A DNA stretch of 5,085 nt from Rhodobacterales bacterium UBA3089 (GCA_002367255.1 DFBD01000212.1:1-5085), one strand, 5' to 3'; positions 1 through 4,914 are shown, counted from the first letter of the stretch. Notes: generated by a model from the sequence alone, not told the origin. Numbers and translations are program-made.

Positions 1-587
1 GGAATCATATCGAAGTCTCCCTTCAGGATCGCCGATGGCGCCTTGAAACCGGAGTTCGATGTTGGTGATGTGAACGCAAGAACGCCACCTTTGATGTCTT
101 CAACACTTTCGATGCCCGAACCAGGGTAGGTCAGGATTTCCATCTCGTAGCCGAAGTTGCCGTCAAGCGACGCCATAATTGTGAACGGGTTGAAACCAGC
201 ACAGTTAACAGCCAACGGGTTGGAACCGGTGTTGAAGCCAGCGATATGCAAACGACCGGAGCGCATAGCCTCGATCTGTGCCGCGTTCGACTGAACAGGG
301 AAGAACACGACGTCTTTGCCGGTTACTTCTTCCATGTAGTCAAGGAAATCTGACCAGACTTCTTTATATACGGCCGGATCTTCAACCGGTGTATATGCAA
401 AAATCAGCGTGTCAGGGTTAACCAGATCGGCCGCATCAGTCGGCGCATCTGCCAAAAGGTCACCGTTACGGTCACAATAGCGGTCATCCAAAGTGCCGCG
501 TGGACAGTCTTCCTGAGCTTGAGCAGCCCCGAAACTGGAAACCAGCGCCACAGCAGCAACGCTTAATAAATACTTAGTTTTTATCAT
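1..587 (-). CDS. phnD: PhnD-like phosphonate/phosphite/phosphate ABC transporter substrate-binding protein, 3' end off window
   Basis: This is the periplasmic binding protein of an ABC importer for phosphonates or related phosphorus oxyanions. Reading leftward from ATG at 587-585 gives 195 open codons to the window edge, so the C-terminal part is missing. Residues 1-24 form a Sec signal peptide: basic MIKTK, a hydrophobic core, and likely cleavage after AAQA. A short extension with Cys28, Cys38 and a DRNGDLLAD loop (39-47) follows. The binding-protein fold begins near residue 58 (PDTLIFAYTPVEDP). Family signs are the EAMRSGRLHIAGFN stretch (106-119) and the TSPTSNSGF loop (173-181), which matches the oxyanion-binding loop of PhnD proteins. 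A consensus Shine-Dalgarno 5 nt upstream fixes the start. It is transcribed divergently from mrp; permease and ATPase genes would be expected to the left. The family call is firm. The exact ligand is not, because pocket tyrosines recalled for E. coli PhnD seem replaced. Confidence 0.88.
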   Translation of the reverse strand, partial: MIKTKYLLSVAAVALVSSFGAAQAQEDCPRGTLDDRYCDRNGDLLADAPTDAADLVNPDTLIFAYTPVEDPAVYKEVWSDFLDYMEEVTGKDVVFFPVQSNAAQIEAMRSGRLHIAGFNTGSNPLAVNCAGFNPFTIMASLDGNFGYEMEILTYPGSGIESVEDIKGGVLAFTSPTSNSGFKAPSAILKGDFDMI

Positions 588-592
588 TGTAT

Positions 593-599
593 CCTCCTT
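593..599 (-). promoter_or_regulatory. Consensus ribosome binding site of phnD
   Basis: On the minus strand AAGGAGG lies 5 nt before the ATG at 587. It is a full match to the anti-Shine-Dalgarno core and decides the phnD start. It suggests strong translation, as expected for an abundant periplasmic binding protein. Confidence 0.85.
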
Positions 600-612
600 G
601 TTAATTTTCTTA

Positions 613-641
613 ATGATAAGTAGGGACGATAAAGACGTAAA
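613..641 (-). promoter_or_regulatory. Candidate sigma-70-type promoter of phnD
   Basis: On the minus strand a -35-like TTTACG (641-636) and a -10-like TATCAT (618-613) are separated by exactly 17 bp. TATCAT differs from TATAAT at one position and TTTACG from TTGACA at two. Transcription would start near 606, giving a leader of about 19 nt that begins just before the Shine-Dalgarno. Phased A-tracts (T-tracts on the given strand) lie directly upstream, where an UP element would sit. No start-site data exist here, so this is a motif-based prediction. Confidence 0.5.
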
Positions 642-655
642 ACGCAAATACTTTT
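640..655. repeat. 16-bp direct repeat, copy 1 (phnD side)
   Basis: AAACGCAAATACTTTT matches the copy at 799-814 at 14 of 16 positions in the same orientation. This copy overlaps the predicted -35 box of phnD and the first phased T-tract, where a bound protein could influence that promoter. Confidence 0.4.
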
Positions 656-684
656 GTTTCGTTTTATTCAATTTTGTCCAATTT
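652..684. repeat. Four T-tracts phased at exactly 10 bp; predicted bent DNA upstream of phnD
   Basis: T-runs start at 652 (TTTT), 662 (TTTT), 672 (TTTT) and 682 (TTT), each 10 bp after the last. The decamers around them (CTTTTGTTTC, GTTTTATTCA, ATTTTGTCCA, ATTTGTCGGA) also resemble one another as a degenerate tandem repeat. A- or T-tracts in phase with the helical turn are known to curve DNA. Measured from the candidate phnD start near 606, they cover about -46 to -78, which fits an UP-element or architectural role. The spacing is seen directly; the function is inferred. Confidence 0.6.
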
Positions 685-685
685 G

Positions 686-710
686 TCGGAAAGTTTACAA
701 AAACTTCCGA
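686..710. repeat. Interrupted inverted repeat, candidate regulator site
   Basis: TCGGAA at 686-691 is mirrored by TTCCGA at 705-710. Inside it GTTT (693-696) pairs with AAAC (701-704), leaving one unpaired A (692) and the loop ACAA (697-700). It abuts the last phased T-tract, about 80-105 bp upstream of the predicted phnD start. It could be an operator for a dimeric regulator. No T-run follows on either strand, so it is not a convincing terminator. The symmetry is seen; the role is a guess. Confidence 0.4.
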
Positions 711-798
711 AACGCCAACCTCGACACCCTCATCGACGCACGTAGTTAGTGAACGCTATCTAAGGAGCGAATAAATAGCCGCATTTGTTACTGTTTTT

Positions 799-814
799 AA
801 ACGCAAACACTTGT
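799..814. repeat. 16-bp direct repeat, copy 2 (mrp side)
   Basis: AAACGCAAACACTTGT is the second copy of the element at 640-655, differing at two positions. It ends 62 bp before the mrp start codon and overlaps the weak candidate -35 of mrp. Two copies facing two divergent promoters could mark a shared regulator, but chance similarity in AT-rich DNA is possible. Confidence 0.35.
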
Positions 815-840
815 CTCAGCGTTGCAAATGCGCATGTTAA
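811..840 (+). promoter_or_regulatory. Weak candidate promoter for the mrp operon
   Basis: TTGTCT (811-816) and TGTTAA (835-840) are spaced 18 bp, which would place transcription start near 847 and give a leader of about 30 nt. The -10 hexamer is poor, with three mismatches to TATAAT. It is the best hexamer pair I found close to mrp. A perfect 8-bp palindrome, GTGTACAC (852-859), lies within or just after the predicted start. Confidence 0.25.
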
Positions 841-876
841 GGGCAACTTACGTGTACACCAATCTGGAAAATCAAA

Positions 877-1947
877 ATGAGCATTACCCGCGAACAAATA
901 CTAGAGGTTCTTCGCACGATCGAAGACCCGTTCAGCAAGAAAGACATCGTCAGCGCCGAAATCGTTCGTGCCTTAACGGTTGAAGGCGGCGATGTCCGCT
1001 TTGTCATGGAGGTTGAATCCGCCCAAGGTGTTGCCATGGAAACCATTCGCACTGTCGCCGTGGAAAAACTCGAAGCACTGGCGGGTGTCGATAAGGTTTC
1101 TGCTTTGTTAACAGCCCATTCAACCCCGAGCGCCCCACCTAACCTTGGTGGAGGGGCCAAACGCCCTGCCCCCGCTGGCCCGCAAAGCATCCCCGGCGTT
1201 AAAAAAATCGTCGCGATTGCGTCTGGTAAAGGCGGCGTTGGTAAATCAACCGTGTCGGCCAACCTCGCGGCGGCATTGGCGGCTGAAGGTCTGAAAGTCG
1301 GTCTGCTGGACGCGGATATCTATGGCCCTTCGCAGCCCCGCATGATGGGAATTTCCGAGCGCCCTAAATCGCCGGACGGCAAGCTGATTATTCCACTGAC
1401 AAATCACGGCGTGACTGTGATGTCGATGGGCCTGATGATGAAGGAAGACGAAGCCGTGGTCTGGCGTGGCCCTATGCTGATGGGCGCGTTACAGCAAATG
1501 CTGAACCAGGTGCAATGGGGCGAATTGGACCTGTTGCTGATCGACTTGCCACCGGGAACGGGCGACGTACAACTGACATTATCCCAAAAAACCGAGGTTG
1601 CAGGGGCGATTGTGGTATCCACACCGCAGGACATCGCCTTGCTGGACGCACGAAAAGCAATGGATATGTTTAAGAAAACCTCAACGCCGGTGTTGGGTGT
1701 GGTTGAAAATATGTCGACCCATATTTGTTCGGAATGTGGCCATGAAGAACACATCTTCGGGCATGGCGGCGCCAAAGCCGAAGCCGAAAAGAAAGGGTTT
1801 ACGTTCCTTGGTGAAATTCCGCTAGATATTAGTGTTCGCACAGCCGCCGACACAGGTGCGCCCATCGTGGTAAGTGATCCTGACAGCAAACCGGCAAATG
1901 CATTCCGCACGATTGCACGCAAGCTGATCGCTGACGAGATAATCTGA
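877..1947 (+). CDS. mrp: Mrp/ApbC/NBP35-family iron-sulfur cluster carrier ATPase
   Basis: This cytoplasmic P-loop ATPase is of the family that binds a bridging [4Fe-4S] cluster as a dimer and hands it to apo-proteins. The 356-residue product has the usual two-part layout. Residues about 4-85 form a MIP18/DUF59 domain (EVLRTIEDPFSKKDIVSAEI). A Gly/Pro/Ala-rich linker (about 85-107) leads to the ATPase. It carries the deviant Walker A GKGGVGKS (117-124), the DADIYGPSQP signature (145-154), the Walker B region LLLIDLPPGTGD (219-230) and the cluster-binding pair Cys284-x-x-Cys287 in ICSEC. All key residues and the family-typical length are intact. The ATG is preceded only by a weak TGGA, but the frame closes at TAA 838-840 with no other ATG, GTG or TTG upstream. 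It heads a three-gene operon; the next gene starts 7 nt after its stop. Confidence 0.96.
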   Translation: MSITREQILEVLRTIEDPFSKKDIVSAEIVRALTVEGGDVRFVMEVESAQGVAMETIRTVAVEKLEALAGVDKVSALLTAHSTPSAPPNLGGGAKRPAPAGPQSIPGVKKIVAIASGKGGVGKSTVSANLAAALAAEGLKVGLLDADIYGPSQPRMMGISERPKSPDGKLIIPLTNHGVTVMSMGLMMKEDEAVVWRGPMLMGALQQMLNQVQWGELDLLLIDLPPGTGDVQLTLSQKTEVAGAIVVSTPQDIALLDARKAMDMFKKTSTPVLGVVENMSTHICSECGHEEHIFGHGGAKAEAEKKGFTFLGEIPLDISVRTAADTGAPIVVSDPDSKPANAFRTIARKLIADEII

Positions 1948-1954
1948 GGGTGAA

Positions 1955-2407
1955 ATGCTAAAACTGGCAAGAACCATTCACTTTGACGAAGCGGATCCAG
2001 GCAAGTTTGACAGCCCTGCCGAAAGCGGCGAATGGGCCGTCAGCGGCGGTTTCGCATTCGCAAACTGGACGGATGCCGAAACCACCGCCAAGAAACAATT
2101 TGCGTTCTCCAGCGGTTGGCTCGGCGGGGAAAGTTTCGGGCGTGCCAAACTGGTTATCGTCGCACAAATCCACGAGATGGAGCTGGAAGAGCTGCGTCAG
2201 AATTTGGCGGATCATATGTTAAAGCTCTACAATGCCCCCTCTGCTGATGTTGCCATGGTCGCGGCAATCCACGAGGTAGAGTTCATGCAGGAATTGTGCG
2301 AGGATCAAGACCTCGACACCCTGCTAGCCATTAACCGCGTGTTAACCGATGATGGCGTTCGGGAACAATATCGGGCAATCAAACCACAAGCCCCGAACAT
2401 CAATTAA
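1955..2407 (+). CDS. Conserved small protein of unknown function, DUF6505-like
   Basis: The 150-residue acidic, soluble protein has no signal peptide or membrane segment. From memory it resembles the alphaproteobacterial DUF6505 family, which I recall beside mrp and molybdenum-enzyme genes; this was not checked. Visible features are an N-terminal stretch LARTIHFDEAD (4-14), a Gly/Trp/Phe-rich block GEWAVSGGFAFANWTDAE (25-42), GWLGGESFGRAKLVIVAQI (54-72) looking like a beta strand after a turn, and a mainly helical, Glu/Leu-rich C-terminal half. There is one cysteine (115), so it is unlikely to bind a metal cluster alone. The Shine-Dalgarno GAGGG (1946-1950) overlaps the mrp stop codon, and the start lies 7 nt past that stop, so translation is probably coupled to Mrp. 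A role with Mrp in cluster delivery is inferred from position only. Confidence 0.85.
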   Translation: MLKLARTIHFDEADPGKFDSPAESGEWAVSGGFAFANWTDAETTAKKQFAFSSGWLGGESFGRAKLVIVAQIHEMELEELRQNLADHMLKLYNAPSADVAMVAAIHEVEFMQELCEDQDLDTLLAINRVLTDDGVREQYRAIKPQAPNIN

Positions 2408-2411
2408 CATT

Positions 2412-2424
2412 CTCTTCATAAGAG
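2412..2424 (+). promoter_or_regulatory. Short hairpin covering the ribosome binding site of the methyltransferase gene
   Basis: CTCTT (2412-2416) can pair with AAGAG (2420-2424) across the 3-nt loop CAT. AAGAG is the only Shine-Dalgarno-like sequence before the ATG at 2431, with 6 nt between. The stem has only two G-C pairs, so it should be marginally stable and might tune translation. Chance is a real alternative. Confidence 0.3.
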
Positions 2425-2430
2425 TGAACA

Positions 2431-3654
2431 ATGCCTTACAAGATCAAAAACCTAAGCATTCAGGGGGATGGAATCACAGACGGTCCTGACGGCCCTCTTT
2501 ACATCCCGTTTACCTTGCCTGATGAGATGGTCGAGGGGGACATTGACGACAACCGCATCCCCAAGCCACGAATTGTCGAACCCTCCAGTGATCGTGTCAA
2601 AGCACCCTGCCCGCATTTCAAAACCTGTGGTGGCTGTTCGATGCAACATGCCTCGGACGCGTTTCTGGCAGATTGGAAAACCGACATTGTACGCAATGCA
2701 CTGGCAGCACAGGGCCTGACGTGCGAATTTCGCACGATCATCACCTCGCCCGCGCAATCGCGCAGACGGGCGACATTTGCCGCGCAACGCACCAAAAAAG
2801 GCGTTTTGATAGGCTTTCATGGCCGCGCATCAGATACGGTAGTGGCAATCCCTTCGTGTAAACTGCTGCATCCCGACATTCTGGCCACAATGCCCGCGTT
2901 GGAAGCCCTGACCAAGATCGGCGCTTCGCGCAAGGCCGGGATCAGCATTTCCGTCACGCAATCCGCAGCAGGGGCCGACATTAGCGTGCTTGACGCCAAA
3001 GAATCAGACGGCCCGATGATGGTCGAACTGGGCACGTTGGTCGAACAATTCAAACTTTCCCGCCTAAGCTGGAACGGTGAAGTCGTGGCGATGCGGGCAG
3101 CGCCCGTTCAGACGTTTGACGGCATAAATGTTTCACCACCCGTCGGCGCGTTTCTGCAAGCCACCGAGGCCGGGCAAATTGCCCTAACCAAGACGGTGCT
3201 GGATGCCGTTGGCGATGCCAAACGCGTCGTTGATCTGTTCGCTGGCTGCGGGACATTTTCACTGCCGCTGGCCAAACACGCGCAGGTTTTAGCAGTTGAG
3301 GGGAACGCACCGTTGCTAGGTGCCCTCGATACAGCGTGGCGCGTTGCTGAAGGGTTGAAGACGTTGGAAACGCATAAGCGTGACCTGTTCCGCAACCCGA
3401 TGCTGAAAGAAGACCTAAAGAAGATAGAGGCCGTCGTTATCGACCCGCCGCGTGCAGGTGCCAAAGCCCAATGCGAGGCGTTGGCCGAGGCCGACATCCC
3501 CCGCATCGTCTTTGTGTCCTGTAATCCGGTAACTTTCGCGAGGGACGCAAAAATTCTGGTTAACGCCGGGTACATCATTGATTGGGTACAGGTTGTCGAT
3601 CAATTCCGCTGGTCCGCGCATGTCGAACTGGTGGCACTGTTTACCAAAAATTAA
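2431..3654 (+). CDS. rlmD: RlmD/RumA-family 23S rRNA 5-methyluridine methyltransferase (Fe-S, SAM-dependent)
   Basis: The protein transfers a methyl group from SAM to C5 of a uridine in RNA, most likely in 23S rRNA. It has 407 residues, slightly shorter than E. coli RlmD. A short TRAM-like N-terminal beta region (1-50) is followed by the cluster ligands Cys60, Cys66 and Cys69 (CPHFKTCGGC) and probably Cys143 (PSCK), the four-cysteine pattern of the family. The SAM site begins at VVDLFAGCGTFSLPLA (267-282). IDPPRAGAK (337-345) is the DPPR motif, SCNP (363-366) carries the catalytic nucleophile Cys364, and HVELV (397-401) holds Glu399, the expected general base. It lies 23 nt after the DUF6505-like gene and is probably co-transcribed. 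TrmA is unlikely because it lacks the Fe-S cysteines. RlmC, or a dual-specificity enzyme, cannot be excluded, so the gene symbol is the best guess. Confidence 0.88.
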   Translation: MPYKIKNLSIQGDGITDGPDGPLYIPFTLPDEMVEGDIDDNRIPKPRIVEPSSDRVKAPCPHFKTCGGCSMQHASDAFLADWKTDIVRNALAAQGLTCEFRTIITSPAQSRRRATFAAQRTKKGVLIGFHGRASDTVVAIPSCKLLHPDILATMPALEALTKIGASRKAGISISVTQSAAGADISVLDAKESDGPMMVELGTLVEQFKLSRLSWNGEVVAMRAAPVQTFDGINVSPPVGAFLQATEAGQIALTKTVLDAVGDAKRVVDLFAGCGTFSLPLAKHAQVLAVEGNAPLLGALDTAWRVAEGLKTLETHKRDLFRNPMLKEDLKKIEAVVIDPPRAGAKAQCEALAEADIPRIVFVSCNPVTFARDAKILVNAGYIIDWVQVVDQFRWSAHVELVALFTKN

Positions 3655-3660
3655 CGTCCC

Positions 3661-3688
3661 CGCAGGGCACTAATCAACGACCCCTGCG
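3661..3688. terminator. Hairpin at the convergent junction, possible weak terminator
   Basis: CGCAGGG (3661-3667) pairs perfectly with CCCTGCG (3682-3688) across a 14-nt loop. It sits just after the rlmD stop and spans the stop codon of the opposing gene. Read on the minus strand, a TTTTT run follows about 10 nt after the stem, too far for a textbook intrinsic terminator. No T-run follows on the plus strand. It is the only terminator-like structure between the two converging genes. Confidence 0.35.
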
Positions 3689-4209
3689 CCGTCGAACCCG
3701 CATTCCTCTGCCATTTTTAGATAAGCGGCTGTAAAGCCATCCATATATGCGTACATGAATACCTTGCCATCGACGACCACATCGAATTGGCCATTCATAT
3801 GCATGGCCTGCAGGACCCATTGGCTAAGCGGATGGTCAAAAGCGATCTCTGCATGCGCAAAACCTTCTTTATCGAAATATCCTGCAACCACGCCATCCAT
3901 GACATCCTCATTGTCAAAACGGATATAAGCGGCTTGCCCGTCTTGCAAAACGGTTTGATACCCTCTTGGAGCATGCTCGCGGACAATTACAGTAGGAAAG
4001 AAATCCGGTGGCCCCACATCTCCGTTGCTAATCGAAATCGCCACGCTTGGCTCCCCGTCACCGCCGGTTACTGCGCTGCAGGATCTGCGCAGATCCTCGC
4101 CGGTATCAATCTCTTGCACGATCACGTACCACGACCCGTATTCCCAAAACTCATCAGCCCAAGTCGGCCACGCCATCAAGGCTATCAGGCCACAAATTAT
4201 TAGTCTCAA
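3670..4209 (-). CDS. Small exported protein of unknown function, TTG start
   Basis: I do not recognise a family with confidence. The 179-residue product begins with a clear Sec signal peptide (residues 1-18, MRLIICGLIALMAWPTWA, cleaved before DE), so the mature protein of about 161 residues should be periplasmic. It is acidic and predicted beta-rich, with a WxxxxSWYVI strand near 22-30. Its only cysteines after the signal, Cys44 and Cys170, could form a disulfide. The pattern of a Trp-rich first strand, an early Cys and a late Cys in a Phe/Tyr-rich tail loosely recalls IalB-like or DUF1176-like periplasmic proteins, a weak comparison. The start is TTG at 4209-4207: GGAGGG lies 6 nt upstream, the frame closes at TGA 4239-4237, and the next ATG would cut into the signal peptide. 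It converges on rlmD with 15 nt between stops and seems to be a single-gene unit. Confidence 0.82.
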   Translation of the reverse strand: MRLIICGLIALMAWPTWADEFWEYGSWYVIVQEIDTGEDLRRSCSAVTGGDGEPSVAISISNGDVGPPDFFPTVIVREHAPRGYQTVLQDGQAAYIRFDNEDVMDGVVAGYFDKEGFAHAEIAFDHPLSQWVLQAMHMNGQFDVVVDGKVFMYAYMDGFTAAYLKMAEECGFDGAGVVD

Positions 4210-4215
4210 ATGCTG

Positions 4216-4221
4216 CCCTCC
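4216..4221 (-). promoter_or_regulatory. Strong ribosome binding site that fixes a TTG start
   Basis: On the minus strand GGAGGG lies 6 nt before the TTG at 4209. With an in-frame stop at 4239-4237 and no ATG or GTG between, it supports the non-ATG start of the exported protein. Confidence 0.75.
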
Positions 4222-4357
4222 AAAGGCGGTTCGTGTTCATTCTGACGGTAACTTATTGACATAACCTTAAAGCACTAATGCTCCGTCCAAGTATTCATGT
4301 CTATTTTCATAGTATGCCATTTACGACAAATTCATTTTCCACAAAGCTGCTGCAAGT

Positions 4358-4388
4358 AAAAAAAGGGCTGCAAAAAATGCAACCCTTT
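4358..4388 (-). terminator. Intrinsic terminator of the rplM-rpsI operon
   Basis: On the minus strand AAAGGGTTGCA (4388-4378) pairs with TGCAGCCCTTT (4372-4362) over 11 bp, with one G-U pair and a 5-nt loop of T. The run of T continues to 4358, giving seven T after the GC-rich part of the stem. It starts 29 nt past the rpsI stop codon. This is a textbook Rho-independent terminator. It also insulates the exported-protein gene, which lies downstream in the same direction. Confidence 0.9.
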
Positions 4389-4417
4389 GTAATTGTAGTA
4401 TTTTTGTACGTTCGCAC

Positions 4418-4912
4418 TTAGCGTTTCGAGAACTGGAAGCTACGACGCGCTTTGCGTTTACCGTATTTCTTACGCTCCACAACGCGGCTGTCGCGGGTCA
4501 GGAAGCCTGCCGCTTTCAGCGCTGCACGGTGGGATGGCTCATAAAGCTGCAACGCTTTAGAGATACCATGCTTAACCGCACCAGCTTGGCCGGAAAGACC
4601 GCCGCCTTTAACAGTTGCCATCACGTCGAATTCGCCGACAACGCCAGCAACTTCAAACGGTTGACGCAGAACCATCTGCAAAACCGGACGTGCGAAGTAT
4701 TTGTTAATATCGCGACCGTTAACGGTAACTTTACCGGAACCGGGCTTGATCCAAACGCGTGCAACCGCGTCTTTACGTTTACCTGTTGCATAGGAACGAC
4801 CAAGTTCGTCACGTACAGCTTCGTGCAAAGGTGCGGCTTCAACTTCGGCTACTACTGCTTCAGCTACTACGGCCTCTTTCAGGTCGTCGAGTGTTTTGAT
4901 ATCATCACTCAT
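4418..4912 (-). CDS. rpsI: 30S ribosomal protein S9 (uS9) with N-terminal extension
   Basis: This is a small-subunit head protein whose C-terminal tail reaches the P-site tRNA anticodon. The conserved core starts near residue 39: [20 protein letters not shown] (39-58), [19 protein letters not shown] (103-121), [20 protein letters not shown] (138-157), ending in the invariant SKR (162-164). The product has 164 residues against about 130 in E. coli. The surplus is an acidic Ala/Val/Glu-rich N-terminal extension (1-38), which I recall as common in this bacterial group. Within it the unit EAVVA is repeated (13-17 and 18-22). The ATG lies 2 nt past the rplM stop. The Shine-Dalgarno GGAG is inside the last rplM codons, 9 nt from the ATG, implying coupled translation. 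The strong terminator at 4358-4388 closes the operon. Confidence 0.97.
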   Translation of the reverse strand: MSDDIKTLDDLKEAVVAEAVVAEVEAAPLHEAVRDELGRSYATGKRKDAVARVWIKPGSGKVTVNGRDINKYFARPVLQMVLRQPFEVAGVVGEFDVMATVKGGGLSGQAGAVKHGISKALQLYEPSHRAALKAAGFLTRDSRVVERKKYGKRKARRSFQFSKR

Positions 4913-4914
4913 AA

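Noticed and set aside
672..690. Possible Pho box before phnD from the two TTTGTC units at 673-678 and 682-687
   Set aside because: The units are 9 bp apart rather than 11 and do not match the CTGTCAT-type half-sites. They are better explained as part of the phased 10-bp pattern.
761..767. Shine-Dalgarno-like TAAGGAG in the intergenic region
   Set aside because: No ATG, GTG or TTG lies at a usable distance; the nearest candidate, TTG at 785, is too far away.
828..983. Short frame starting at ATG 828 and overlapping the mrp start, a possible leader peptide
   Set aside because: No Shine-Dalgarno precedes it, and it runs out of frame deep into mrp. It has no regulatory run of codons or attenuator-like structure.
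837..1262. Open frame of 141 codons on the minus strand across the mrp 5' half
   Set aside because: It lies antisense to the conserved mrp reading frame, has low-complexity Pro/Ser/Thr-rich content and shows no recognisable domain. It is a codon-usage shadow.
1404..1970. Open frame of 188 codons on the minus strand over the mrp 3' half
   Set aside because: It is fully antisense to the Walker B and CxxC region of mrp. The protein has no family features, and mrp is intact and strongly conserved.
3108..3578. Open frame of 156 codons antisense to the methyltransferase gene
   Set aside because: It mirrors the SAM-binding and DPPR coding regions of rlmD and has Ser/Ala/Arg-rich shadow composition.
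3787..4203. Open frame of 138 codons on the plus strand opposite the exported-protein gene
   Set aside because: The minus-strand frame has a signal peptide and a strong ribosome binding site. The plus frame has no such support.
4271..4282. Imperfect palindrome AGCACTAATGCT upstream of the exported-protein gene
   Set aside because: Only 4-bp arms are perfect and no promoter could be placed with confidence. The rest of the 208-bp gap 4210-4417 holds only the rpsI terminator and the ribosome binding site.
4256..4284. Exact TTGACA hexamer on the plus strand at 4256-4261, possible promoter of a small RNA ending at the rpsI terminator hairpin
   Set aside because: No acceptable -10 lies 16-18 bp downstream (TGCTCC at 17 bp), and the hairpin lacks a strong T-run on this strand.
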